64,000 nt of DNA from DATFVA01 sp963747755 (GTDB lineage: Bacteria; Bacteroidota; Ignavibacteria; Ignavibacteriales; Ignavibacteriaceae), in contig CAVVGK010000011.1 of assembly GCA_963747755.1 (NCBI GenBank), positions 372,001-436,000 of the forward strand. Reading direction: 5' to 3'. This document shows, in pieces, positions 16,627 to 25,968 of the stretch (its first letter is position 1; every line of letters begins with the position of its first letter). The notes below the pieces were generated by a model. That model saw only the letters and a list, made by a program, of their open reading frames with translations. It had not been told where the DNA came from and ran no database searches. A program made the position numbers and the translations under genes.

Positions 16627-18330
16627 TTATTTCCTCTGACCCTTAAAACTTTTTCTGTTCCTGTTCTTTTTCCTGTCAGACGATTTGCTCTTTTCTCTTT
16701 TATGACCTGAACTGGGTCTATTTCCGCTCTTCTTTTTAGAAGCGACTTCCACTCCGATTTCCCGACCCTTAAATTTCTGGCCGTTAAAAGCCTGAAGAAT
16801 CAAATCTGTATATTCTTTATCTGTTTCAAAGAAAGAGAATGTTTTCAGAATTTCTATATCGCCTACTTCAACGCTGTCGCTGCCTGTATATTCGTTTATA
16901 AGACGCAGCAGCTTCTGCGGCTGAAGTTTATGGTTGCTTCCAAGGTTAATAAAAAAGCGTGTGTTTCGTGAGCCGGAATCATTTCTTTTCTCTTTTGAAG
17001 AAACCGGATTAAGGTCGGGTGTGTTTTTATAATACTTCAGAAACCTGTTAAACTCAAGGGAAACAAATTTCTTTATGAGTTCCTCCCTGTCGAGCCATTC
17101 GAGTTTTTTATAGATCGATGGCAGGAAAGATTCAATCTGAGAATTATCTACTCCGGCTTTTTCGATCCGGTCTATAAGATGAAACAGCTGCTTTTCGCAA
17201 ATTTCTCTGCCTCCGGGTACCTGGAGATGTTCAAACTCCTTACCGATCTGATCTTCAATCAGAGAAAGTCTGATGTTCTCTTTAAGGTTTGAAATAACAA
17301 TGGATGTACCCTTTCTTCCGGCGCGTCCTGTTCGTCCGCTCCTGTGAGTATAAAGGTCTGACTCATCAGGAAGACTATAGTTTATAATATGGGTAAGGTT
17401 TTCAACATCAAGTCCCCTTGCTGCAACATCCGTAGCAACAAGCAGCGTAATTTTCTTACTCCTGAATTTATTCATAACCACATTTCTCTGGGCCTGTGAA
17501 AGGTCGCCATGCAGAGCCTCAGCATTATAACCGTCTTTTACAAGCAGATCAGCTATTTCCTGGGTTTCCCGCCTTGTTCTGCAGAAAATAATGCCGTAAA
17601 TCTCAGGATAAAAGTCTGCTATTCTTTTTAATGCCGGATATTTGTCACGTGCATGAACCATATAGCAGACATGAGAAACATCATCGGAACCTGAATTCTT
17701 ACGTCCGATCGAGATCTCCAGAGGCTTATTCATATACCTGTTGGCAATCTTTTTAATATCATCAGACATAGTTGCTGAGAAAAGAAGAGTGTTCTTTTCA
17801 GCTGGTGAGGTTGCAAGAATAGATTCAAGGTCATCCCGGAATCCCATACTCAGCATTTCATCTGCTTCGTCCAGAACAACGGTTTTTATTTTGGTAAGGT
17901 CGACGATTCTTCTTCTTAGGAGATCCAGAAGCCGTCCCGGTGTAGCAGAAATAATATGAGAACCGGCCTTAATTTTTTGTATCTGTTTTTCCATGCTTGA
18001 GCCGCCGAATACCGCAGCAATCTTGAGTCCCGGAGTGTATTTCGCAAATTCTGTAAGATCATCGGCTATCTGCAGGCACAATTCCCTCGTGGGCGCTAGA
18101 ATAAGATGCTGTGTGTACTTGTGGTTTACTTTGGTTTTCTGAATCAGCGGCAGACCGAATGCAGCCGTCTTTCCTGTGCCCGTCTGTGCAAGGGCAATTA
18201 TATCAGAACAATCATCCTTAATTAAAAGTGGAATTACTTTCTCCTGAACCGGCATAGTAGTTTCAAAGCCCAGGTCTTCAACAGCGCGAACCAGGGCTTC
18301 TCCCAGTCCCGCTTCCTTAAATGTCAGCAT
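16627..18330 (-). CDS. deaD: DEAD-box ATP-dependent RNA helicase with DbpA-type RNA-binding domain
   Basis: 567 residues. RecA domain 1 has the Q motif (TTMPVQEKVIP, 24-34), motif I AQTGTGKT (48-55), PTRELC (80-85), DEAD (154-157) and SAT (185-187). RecA domain 2 has ARGLD and HRSGRTGRAGRKG. A helical segment is followed by a DbpA/CsdA-like RRM (about 455-530, RFFINLGSNHKLQPQKLLRLI...) and a Lys/Arg/Ser-rich tail (about 535-567). This is the architecture of DeaD/CsdA and DbpA, which unwind rRNA or mRNA duplexes in ribosome assembly and cold adaptation. The gene stands alone and converges with the T9SS operon. The symbol deaD is by architecture; csdA-like is equivalent. Confidence 0.9.
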   Translation of the reverse strand: MLTFKEAGLGEALVRAVEDLGFETTMPVQEKVIPLLIKDDCSDIIALAQTGTGKTAAFGLPLIQKTKVNHKYTQHLILAPTRELCLQIADDLTEFAKYTPGLKIAAVFGGSSMEKQIQKIKAGSHIISATPGRLLDLLRRRIVDLTKIKTVVLDEADEMLSMGFRDDLESILATSPAEKNTLLFSATMSDDIKKIANRYMNKPLEISIGRKNSGSDDVSHVCYMVHARDKYPALKRIADFYPEIYGIIFCRTRRETQEIADLLVKDGYNAEALHGDLSQAQRNVVMNKFRSKKITLLVATDVAARGLDVENLTHIINYSLPDESDLYTHRSGRTGRAGRKGTSIVISNLKENIRLSLIEDQIGKEFEHLQVPGGREICEKQLFHLIDRIEKAGVDNSQIESFLPSIYKKLEWLDREELIKKFVSLEFNRFLKYYKNTPDLNPVSSKEKRNDSGSRNTRFFINLGSNHKLQPQKLLRLINEYTGSDSVEVGDIEILKTFSFFETDKEYTDLILQAFNGQKFKGREIGVEVASKKKSGNRPSSGHKREKSKSSDRKKNRNRKSFKGQRK

Positions 18331-18694
18331 TTGTTTCTTTCTATTTCATTAAAATATTTTTTACTATGACTGTAAGACATCTATCAGCCGCAAATACAAA
18401 CTCTATTTAAATTCAGCATTATTATCAGAGAAGTAATTCAGGCAAGAATATGTTTTGATTCAGGCTGGCTTAATTCCCTTCCGCAACGGAAAAGAAATAT
18501 TAACGATTGTAAAATACACCTGTAAATTACAAAAATGTTCCCTAATTTCCTTTTTTTTATACAGCGGAAGAACCCGCATTATGACCAAGGGGCAAATATT
18601 GCGTTAGATTCCGCAACCTGCTTTCAAATGCCATCAAATATTCGGAAATGGGCGGTTTAGAAAGCAGCGAACAGAAAAGCTCATTGAGCACTTC
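18331..18694. other. Intergenic region, nothing recognised
   Basis: 364 bp between the helicase and the broken desaturase, both read leftward. None of the window's repeat families occurs here. It should hold the helicase promoter and possibly a long 5' leader, as is usual for cold-shock helicases, but no box or hairpin stands out. Confidence 0.4.
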
Positions 18695-19730
18695 TCATTT
18701 ATTAACCGACTCCAGGTGAAGTCTTCTCGATTGCCGGAAACTTACCAGTTTTTTCTGTTTTTCATCCCAAAGACTGAGCAGCATGCTTTTAAGACTTGAA
18801 CGAAGTGTTAATACGGTTGCACTATTCTGAAGTTCCGGGTTCTCTTTCTGGCATTTCTCAAGCAGATAGTTCGGTATGCGGGGACTTAAATGATGAATAT
18901 GATGAAACCCGATGTTGCCGGTAAACCATTGCAGTACTTTCGGCAGCTTGTAGTATGAGCTCCCGTGCAAAGCCGCTTTTGAAAAATCCCAGTTTTCACC
19001 TTCTGCCCAGTAAGTATCCTCAAACTGATGCTGCACAAAGAATAACCAGGCTCCTGTTGAAGATGTAATTATTGATATGGGAAGCTGGATCATAAGGAAT
19101 GCCTGAATTCCGACAAGCCAGATGAGCGAAGCTATAAGGAGACCTATAGCAAGACTCGTCATATAAACACCAAGCTGGTAATTCTTCATAGCCTTATCCC
19201 TCGGGGAAGGAAACCGGTAGACTATTAAAAATAATATTGTTGGGAACACGATGAAAAGGATCAGCGGATTTCTGTAAAGCCTGTATTTAAGTTTGCCCCA
19301 GCGCGTGAGGCTGAAATACTCAGCTACAGTCATAGTATAAATATCACCTATTCCCCTCGCCTTAAGGTTCCCGGCATTTTTATGATGAATTGCATGTTTC
19401 TTCCGCCAGTAATGATAAGGAGTAAAAGTAAAAATACTGCAGAAGATTCCGCACCTGTCATTTGCACGCTGTGATTTAAAGAGATGAACCATGCCCGCAG
19501 TCATGCTGAAAAATAAAAAGCCGTATTGAGAATCCCGCAGCCGGAAAAGCCAGCAGCAATGTAATCCAGTAACTGTAATCGATGGAATACAGCATCAGCA
19601 GCCATATCAAAACAAAAGGAATAAAAGTATTCGATAACTGCCATATACTTTTGCGTGTTTGAGATTTCTGATACCTGGAAACGAGGTTCTTCCAGACATG
19701 AGGGTTAGTCAAAGAATCAGGCGCATTCAT
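18695..19730 (-). pseudogene. Fatty acid desaturase interrupted by a one-base insertion
   Basis: Two overlapping frames (19730-19476 and 19504-18695) together give one full-length integral-membrane desaturase of about 345 residues. All three iron-binding histidine boxes are present: HDCGH in the first part, HAIHH (KKHAIHHKN) and HHIHH (GFHHIHHLSP) in the second, with paired membrane helices before, between and after them. The first frame runs HDCGHGS and stops at TAA five codons after the box. Removing one base in the TCATCTCTTTAAA stretch (about 19478-19486) gives HGSFFKSQRAN, which joins the two parts seamlessly. Such enzymes insert double bonds in membrane lipids (or hydroxylate carotenoids or sphingolipids in related clades). 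No slippery heptamer is present, so this is a pseudogene or a sequencing or assembly error. Confidence 0.88.
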
Positions 19731-20085
19731 TTATTGAAATAAACTCCGGGGAAATTTGTTAAATAATCTAATAGTATAATACAAAAAAAAAGAACATATT
19801 CTTGTGCCAAAACAAATCCTCGCTTAATATGAAGCAATCATAGTGATGCAAAATTTGTATCCGAATCGGTATTGACATAAATACATATATAAAATATATT
19901 GTGCTCAGAATCTTAAATATAAAAACATTGAATTTTATAAACCTCAAATACAGAACACATATTCAAACCCGCACCTCTTTCTGGCGCTGGCGCCGCTAAT
20001 ATATTTCCACTTTCATACGTCCGAACGTAACTGATTTTTCTTTACCGTATCAATTTATTAATTCGTTAATCACAGGAGTAATACT
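19731..20085. other. Intergenic region carrying the trpB2 promoter and leader
   Basis: 355 bp between the divergent desaturase and trpB2. It is AT-rich around 19740-19960, contains the sigma70-like promoter described separately, and a GC-rich GGCGCTGGCGCC stretch near 19982. No repeats of the window families and no coding frame. Confidence 0.5.
19872..19900 (+). promoter_or_regulatory. Sigma70-like promoter upstream of trpB2
   Basis: TTGACA (19872-19877), 17-bp spacer, TATATT (19895-19900): a near-consensus housekeeping promoter in an AT-rich tract. It would give a leader of about 180 nt before the ATG at 20086, long enough for leader regulation, although I see no obvious Trp-rich leader peptide or attenuator. 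Confidence 0.5.
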
Positions 20086-21453
20086 ATGAGCTCTCCCAGG
20101 AAGATTCTATTAAATGAATCAGAGATGCCCGATAATTATTATAATATCCAGGCTGATATACCCAATCCCCTTCTCCCCCCTCTTCACCCCGGAACCAAAA
20201 AACCTGTTGGTCCCGATGACCTTGCCCCTCTGTTCCCGATGGAACTAATTAAACAGGAAGTTTCAAAGGAAAGATATATTGAAATTCCCGATGAAGTAAG
20301 GAAAGTTTATAAATCCTACAGGCCTACTCCGCTTTACAGGGCATCTAACCTTGAAAATCTTCTCGATACCCCCGCACGGATTTATTATAAGTACGAAGGT
20401 GTGAGTCCTTCCGGTTCTCATAAACCGAATACAGCTATTGCACAGGCGTTCTACAATAAGCAGGAAGGTGTTAAAAAGCTGATAACCGAAACCGGTGCAG
20501 GACAATGGGGAAGTGCCCTCAGCTTTGCCTGTAATCAGTTTGGACTTGCCTGCGAAGTGTACATGGTAAGGATAAGCTACGACCAGAAACCGTACAGAAA
20601 AATAATGATGAATACCTTCGGCGCAGAGGTATATTCTTCTCCTAGCAGCAGAACCAATTCGGGTAAAAAGATTCTATCTGAAACCCCCGATTCCCCCGGG
20701 AGCCTTGGCATCGCTATCTCCGAAGCGATCGAACGTGCGGCCACAACGGAGGGCGCAAAGTATTCACTCGGCAGCGTACTTAACCACGTTCTGATGCATC
20801 AGACGGTAATCGGACAGGAGGCGGTGAAGCAGCTTGAAATGACCGGCGACTTCCCCGATATAATCATTGCCCCTTTCGGCGGAGGTTCAAACTTCGCGGG
20901 GCTCGCCTTCCCTTTCCTCAGGTATAACCTGCAGGAGGGTAAAAATATAAGATGCATTGCCGTTGAACCCGCCAGCTGTCCCAAGCTTACTAAGGGGGAG
21001 TTCCGTTATGATTTCGGTGATACGGCAGGTCTTACTCCTCTTATACCTATGTATACGTTGGGTCATACATTCGTACCTGCTCCTATTCATGCAGGCGGCT
21101 TGAGGTACCACGGGGCCGGGGCGATCATCAGTCAGCTTCTTAAAGATAAGCTCATAGAAGCTTCAGCCCTGCAGCAGATCGAGTGCTTCGAGGCCGGCGT
21201 TCAGTTTGCAAAGGCCGAAGGAATTATTCCAGCCCCTGAAGCCAATCATGGAATTGCGCAGGTAATACGTGAAGCTCTCAAAGCCAGGGAGGAAGGAACA
21301 AAGAAAACATTGCTGTTTAATCTATGCGGACATGGGTATTTCGATATGAGTGCTTATGAGGCATTCTTTGCCGGAAAGCTCGTCGATCATGAATTATCGG
21401 ATGATGAGCTGTATTCCGATCTGAGAAAACTCGATACGCCTGAAGCAGCCTGA
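20086..21453 (+). CDS. trpB2: TrpB2-type tryptophan synthase beta chain
   Basis: 455 residues, longer than TrpB1 (about 400) as expected for the TrpB2 subgroup, which has an extended N-terminus. The PLP lysine is K113 in SPSGSHKPNTA, the catalytic region ETGAGQWG spans 135-142, and the phosphate-binding glycine loop is FGGGSNFAG. It joins indole and serine to make tryptophan in the cytoplasm. TrpB2 enzymes usually work without TrpA, salvaging free indole, which fits the absence of trpA or other trp genes nearby. AGGAG lies 8 nt before the ATG. It has its own promoter and terminator, so it is monocistronic. Confidence 0.93.
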   Translation: MSSPRKILLNESEMPDNYYNIQADIPNPLLPPLHPGTKKPVGPDDLAPLFPMELIKQEVSKERYIEIPDEVRKVYKSYRPTPLYRASNLENLLDTPARIYYKYEGVSPSGSHKPNTAIAQAFYNKQEGVKKLITETGAGQWGSALSFACNQFGLACEVYMVRISYDQKPYRKIMMNTFGAEVYSSPSSRTNSGKKILSETPDSPGSLGIAISEAIERAATTEGAKYSLGSVLNHVLMHQTVIGQEAVKQLEMTGDFPDIIIAPFGGGSNFAGLAFPFLRYNLQEGKNIRCIAVEPASCPKLTKGEFRYDFGDTAGLTPLIPMYTLGHTFVPAPIHAGGLRYHGAGAIISQLLKDKLIEASALQQIECFEAGVQFAKAEGIIPAPEANHGIAQVIREALKAREEGTKKTLLFNLCGHGYFDMSAYEAFFAGKLVDHELSDDELYSDLRKLDTPEAA

Positions 21454-21478
21454 CTTTTAGATGTTTGATATTTTGTAA

Positions 21479-21520
21479 GGAACACCGGGATTAACTTTTA
21501 GTTCCGGTGTTTTTATTATT
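21479..21520 (+). terminator. Rho-independent terminator of trpB2
   Basis: AACACCGG (21481-21488) pairs with CCGGTGTT (21504-21511), extended by flanking GGA/TTCC complementarity, and is followed by TTTTATTATT. Confidence 0.85.
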
Positions 21521-21758
21521 CCCCTATGGCCGATTGTCAACTGTTAACAAGATACATCCTTCATTAGAGCCGACTGAATTTGACAGAATTTTTTATTTAA
21601 GTATATTTTCTATGATCATTTATTGATTTTTGAGTTCACTTACTGAAAGATTCAGTTGATCAAAACAGACAGCAGAATATTAATGGTTGTCTCCCCCGGA
21701 TGTAAACATTTCCCTTACACATCTATCCCTGCCTTATTTATTAAACAGAGGAGAAAAA

Positions 21759-22310
21759 ATGAAAACAACATCAGTTTTATTTATCCTAGCTATGATGTTA
21801 AGCTTCCTTTTCACTAATTGTAATAAAGAAGAAAATAATACCACTGAACCTCCTGCACCGGTGTGCGATCAGGCCTGTCAGGATGAACATCTTGCTTACG
21901 GCATAGTAGATGTTTTCTGGTTTATATGGAACCAGAATATTGCAGGTCAGCCGGCAGGCAATAAAGATTTCACAGTTAATGGCCCCCAGGGGGGTAATGT
22001 CCACGTAACAGGAAATACCGAGGTTTCAGCTTCAACCGGAATCAACACAATGCATATTGTACTCGAGTTCAGCAATTGTAAGGGTATTGAAGAAACCTAT
22101 AACCTGATATTCAACGGCACGCTGGCGGCAGATGGCACTTTTTCAACAACCCATAAAGCTATAACTTTCTCGAGCGGACAGCTTGGCTATGGCGGTTCCG
22201 TCGGCAAAGATAACTGGGTAACTCCCGTGGATGGAAGCTGTTCTGTAACAATCAATCAGACGATTTCTTCGGTTACAGGTACTATCTGTGGAAGAACATT
22301 CAGCTACTGA
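21759..22310 (+). CDS. Predicted lipoprotein, function unknown
   Basis: 183 residues from the ATG at 21759 (AGAGGAG 6 nt upstream; the upstream TTG-started extension has no signal-peptide sense). The N-terminus is a lipoprotein signal (MKTTSVLFILAMMLSFLFTNC), with Cys21 followed by NKEEN, so lipidation is likely. Cysteines in CDQACQDEH and three later ones could form disulfides. The rest is a Gly/Thr/Ser-rich beta-type domain with no family I recognise. It stands alone, preceded by about 240 bp without a gene after the trpB2 terminator and followed by a repeat array. Confidence 0.7.
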   Translation: MKTTSVLFILAMMLSFLFTNCNKEENNTTEPPAPVCDQACQDEHLAYGIVDVFWFIWNQNIAGQPAGNKDFTVNGPQGGNVHVTGNTEVSASTGINTMHIVLEFSNCKGIEETYNLIFNGTLAADGTFSTTHKAITFSSGQLGYGGSVGKDNWVTPVDGSCSVTINQTISSVTGTICGRTFSY

Positions 22311-22329
22311 TTATTGTTAAAGCTGACTG

Positions 22330-22745
22330 GCTGCCTGTGTAGAATTATTGCTGTCGGTTTAAGACATTGCCGTCCGGTTTTAACTGACTGAGGTTTAACT
22401 TTACCCTGTGTTTATTCCCGTCAGTTTTAATCAACAGAGGTTTAACTTTCCCCCGGGTTTATTGCCCTCAGTTTTAGGGTTTATTGCCATCCGGTTTTAA
22501 CTGACGGAGGATTAACTTTAACCTGGTTCTATTGCCGTCAGTTTTAGCTGCTTTGCCGTCCGGTTTTAACTGCTTTGCTTCAGTTTTTAACCGACTGAAG
22601 TTTAACTTTGCCTCGGGTTTATTGCCGTCGGTTTTAACCGACGGAGGTTTAACTTCACTCCGGGTTTATTGCCGTCGGTTTTAACCGACGGGCCCGAAAT
22701 AATACAATAATATCCCGGCTTTAGCCGCATCTGAAGATTACTTCC
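22330..22745. repeat. REP-like palindrome cluster
   Basis: A dense run of GCCGTC(A/G/C)GTTTTAAC(T/C)GACGG-type palindromes and fragments linked by GAGGTTTAACTTT(A/C)CC..GGGTTTATT. At least eight partial units occur between 22365 and 22690. The cluster ends with CCGACGGGCCCGAAATAATACAATAATATCCCGGCTTTAGCCGC, the same right-hand end as the other arrays. Units are diverged, unlike the fresh array at 57.9 kb. No coding frame. Confidence 0.8.
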
Positions 22746-22877
22746 AATATTCGCAGAGGGTTAGCACTTGTCCATTACTCAATTCAGGGAAATGAAATAT
22801 CCGGCCTCTGTATATTGATACTCTTTTCACTATTCTTTACATTATTATATATGTATTAATATTTACCGGGGGATCGT

Positions 22878-25457
22878 ATGAAAAAAGTACTTTTACTCCT
22901 TGCTCTTCCGTTCACTATATTATTCTTCCTCTCTAAAACTGTATCCGCGCAGGGATTTGATTTAACACTCTACCAGCAATTCCTGCAGAACCATCAGAAT
23001 ATGCAGACACAGGATCTTCTACAGATGCATCCCGCCGGTATATTCGAAGATAATATAAATGTTAACTACCAGGATGTTTTTTATTTCGATTCGATCGATG
23101 CAAAATACAACCTGACTGAGTTTGAAAAGTCGCTGATCTACGACCATGGTTTTATGGTCAGCCAGCGGCTTTCTAAGAAGTCATTCGGGGAGATACTCCT
23201 TGATATTCACCATTATGATCTGCCGGTGTTCGTTTCAACCGACGCAATCCTTTATGCGTACCATGTATCGTATGACAGGATACTCATGGAAGTGGAGCTC
23301 GGTTACCTGATCGATAAGGTTACTAACCTTTTAACTTCACTCAGAAACTCCTTCCCGCAGCTTGTAAGCATTTATACGTCTGAACCGGGAATGCTGCAGA
23401 TGCTCAAGGATGTGGATCTGTACCTGACGGTTGGCTTGAAGCTTACCGGGCAGAATATAAACCCTTACTACCCTGAAAATACGGGTATCATAGACACTGT
23501 TATCAGCCATGTAATGGATGCAAATACATTTTATAATGATACATTGTTTTCATCCAACTGCGTGGCCCACGACTATAGTCAGTTTAGACCCAGAGGTCAT
23601 TACGACTCGGATGATTATCCCCAGCTTCGCCTTTATTTCAGAACGATGATGTGGCTCGGCCGAATAGAAATGTACCTTATTAAACCTTCTATAGGGAGTC
23701 CGGACTGCTGGCCCCAGACTACAGAGGATATACAGCGTCAGATTATCGACGCAAACCTGGTATATGAATTATTCGGACTCGCAAATGTACATTCAGATTA
23801 TGAAGAGATTGAGGATATCATCAAATTCTTCGTGGGCGATCAGGATAATGTTACACTTGATAATATGGAGTATCTCAGGAACGCTGTTCAGCTTACCAGC
23901 GCCTCCCAGCTGCTCGATACTCTTAAAGTAGATGAATTTCAGGACACCCTCCGGAATCAGTCGTTTGCCTTCCAGCTGATTCTCTCTCAGCTGCTTACGG
24001 GAAACCCTATAGCCGGCGACAGTCTGACTCCCGCATCATCATTCCTTTTGTTCGGCCAGAGATATGTTGACGACTCATATGTTACGGCGAGCGTGGTATA
24101 CGATAGAATATGGTTCGAGGAGCAGAGAATATGCCGCCTCTTCCCTTCAACGCTGGATCCGATGTTTGCTCTTGGCAACAACGCCGCTGCACAGCTGCTG
24201 ATCCCGGAACTGGATGAATACCATTACGGAACGAACCTTGCAGCGCTGAGGTATTTGTTTGATTCTTTCCCCCCGGAATATTGGGGGACTACGATGTACA
24301 AGCGGTGGCTTGGTCTGATCAAATCCCTCAATCCTCCCGAAGATAGAAGCAGCTTACCGGGATTTATGACCACTGCTGCATACTGGCAGGAGAAACTTAA
24401 TACCCAGCTCTCCTCCTGGGCTGAGCTGAGGCATGATAATTTATTGTATGCCAAACAGTCGTATACCGGTATTGGTGTATGTTCATATCCTTACGGATAT
24501 GTTGAACCTTTTCCCGGCCTTTATGATGAGTTAAAAAATACCGGGAGCTTCGGATATAATTATTTCCAGAATGTCACCTTCCTTGACGGCGAAATTAAAC
24601 AGCATATTCTAAATTACTTTACTAACCTGCAGTTTACCTGTGATACACTCAAATCAATTTCGCAAAAAGAACTTGATGACGTTCCTCTTTCCGTCGAAGA
24701 AACAACTTTCCTGAAGAATATGATGTTTGAGATGTCAACCTATACCGGAACAGTCTATGACGGCTGGTATCCCAAATTAATATACCAGGATGAGTCTTAT
24801 GATTTTAAAGGCATCATAGATGCCAATTATATCGTAGCAGATATCCATACTACACCTTCCGACTGCAGTGGTAATATATTCGGATGGGTTACGCACGCCG
24901 GTACTGGTCCTGTTGATGCCGCGGTTGTTATAGCAAAAATTCCGGGAGGACAGGAATGCGCTTTTATCGGTCCCGTTCTCAGCTACCGCGAATACGTTAC
25001 TACCGATTTTCTCCGGTTAACAGACGAGGAGTGGAGTTCAGATTATATGTTCTCATCCGGCCGGCCTGACTGGGTTAATCTCTACCTGGCCGATTCAACA
25101 GGCGGCAGTAGGGGTGAAGGTGGTCGTCTCATTACTTCGGTTAAGCTTGAAGATAATGCTCAGAACGTTTCAGATTACCTGACTGTTTCAAATTATCCTA
25201 ATCCTTTTAACCCGAGTACAATCATAAAATTTTCGGTTCCTTACGATCTCAGTAATGAAAATGCCGAGCTGATTATTTATGATATACAGGGACAGGCGGT
25301 GAAGCACCTTGTTAACCAGGTAATCCCGGCAGGTAATTATGTAACTAAATGGTATGGTAAAAATGATGACGGCAATCCCGTTTCAAGCGGAATTTATATT
25401 TACCGGCTGAAGATCGCCGGACGACAGGCCGTCGGTAAGATGAACCTTATCAGGTAA
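22878..25457 (+). CDS. Secreted DUF3160-domain protein with T9SS sorting domain
   Basis: 859 residues; ATG at 22878 after GGGGGATCGT. Signal peptide about 1-25 (TVSAQG). Residues about 60-700 match my memory of the DUF3160 family, large all-helical secreted proteins: FEKSLIYDHGFMVSQRL, DIHHYDLPVFVSTDAILYAYHVSYDRIL, FGQRYVDDSYV, PEYWGTTMYKRWLGLIKSLN, WAELRHDNLLYAKQSY. The C-terminus (about 770-859) is a T9SS/FlgD-like sorting domain (NYPNPFNPST, SGIYIYRLKIAGR, KMNLIR). DUF3160 has no established activity; the conserved WAELRHDNLLY and the metal-ligand-type residues (DIHHYD, YHVSYD) suggest an enzyme, which is inference. It stands alone between two repeat arrays. Confidence 0.82.
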   Translation: MKKVLLLLALPFTILFFLSKTVSAQGFDLTLYQQFLQNHQNMQTQDLLQMHPAGIFEDNINVNYQDVFYFDSIDAKYNLTEFEKSLIYDHGFMVSQRLSKKSFGEILLDIHHYDLPVFVSTDAILYAYHVSYDRILMEVELGYLIDKVTNLLTSLRNSFPQLVSIYTSEPGMLQMLKDVDLYLTVGLKLTGQNINPYYPENTGIIDTVISHVMDANTFYNDTLFSSNCVAHDYSQFRPRGHYDSDDYPQLRLYFRTMMWLGRIEMYLIKPSIGSPDCWPQTTEDIQRQIIDANLVYELFGLANVHSDYEEIEDIIKFFVGDQDNVTLDNMEYLRNAVQLTSASQLLDTLKVDEFQDTLRNQSFAFQLILSQLLTGNPIAGDSLTPASSFLLFGQRYVDDSYVTASVVYDRIWFEEQRICRLFPSTLDPMFALGNNAAAQLLIPELDEYHYGTNLAALRYLFDSFPPEYWGTTMYKRWLGLIKSLNPPEDRSSLPGFMTTAAYWQEKLNTQLSSWAELRHDNLLYAKQSYTGIGVCSYPYGYVEPFPGLYDELKNTGSFGYNYFQNVTFLDGEIKQHILNYFTNLQFTCDTLKSISQKELDDVPLSVEETTFLKNMMFEMSTYTGTVYDGWYPKLIYQDESYDFKGIIDANYIVADIHTTPSDCSGNIFGWVTHAGTGPVDAAVVIAKIPGGQECAFIGPVLSYREYVTTDFLRLTDEEWSSDYMFSSGRPDWVNLYLADSTGGSRGEGGRLITSVKLEDNAQNVSDYLTVSNYPNPFNPSTIIKFSVPYDLSNENAELIIYDIQGQAVKHLVNQVIPAGNYVTKWYGKNDDGNPVSSGIYIYRLKIAGRQAVGKMNLIR

Positions 25458-25459
25458 TG

Positions 25460-25960
25460 TTTTTTAATGCGGCTAAAGCCGGGAGGTTCTTTTATCTTTG
25501 TTGCCCGTCAGTTAAAACTGGACGGCAATTTAAGCTCAAGGCAGATCCGGTTTGAACCGCTTTGCCGTCGGGTTTTAACCGCTTTGCCGTCCGGTCTGAA
25601 CAGCACTGCCGTCAGGTTTTGATCGCTTTGCCGTCAGGTTTTAACTCGCTTTGCCGTCCGGTTTTGATCGCTTTGCCGTCAGGTTTTTCTGGTTTGACGT
25701 ACGGGTTTACTACTTTGCCGTCGGGTTTTAACCGCTTTGCCGTCCGGTTTTTCTGGTTTGACGTACGGGTTTACTACTTTGCCGTCGGGTTTTAACCGCT
25801 TTGCCGTCCGGTTTTTCTGGTTTGACGTACGGGTTTACTACTTTGCCGTCGGGTTTTAACCGCTTTGCCGTCCGGTTTTAACCGACGGAGTAAAAATAAT
25901 CCTACGATATCCCGGCTTTAGCCGCATTTAAAGATTATACACAACCCCGTAGAGGATGAA
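25460..25960. repeat. REP-like array with a 64-bp x 3 tandem block
   Basis: The left end has GCGGCTAAAGCCGGGAGGTT then CCCGTCAGTTAAAACTGGACGGCAATTT; the right end has CCGACGGAGTAAAAATAATCC..ATATCCCGGCTTTAGCCGC, so the ends are inverted copies. Inside are many GCTTTGCCGTC(C/A/G)GGTTTT(G/A)A(A/T)C units and a perfect 64-bp tandem repeat starting with GGTTTTTCTGGTTTGACGTA at 25682, 25746 and 25810. Near 25943 is a CCCCGTAGAGGATGAAC element of the second family. Confidence 0.85.
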
Positions 25961-25968
25961 CCTCTTCT

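Noticed and set aside
19476..19504. Programmed frameshift in the desaturase
   Set aside because: No slippery heptamer or downstream structure is present; the repair needs removal of one base in a non-homopolymer context, so mutation or error fits better.
25562..25795. Open frame of 77 codons inside the repeat array
   Set aside because: Its peptide (repeating PSGFNRFAV) is just the translated tandem repeat, without start signals or coding character.
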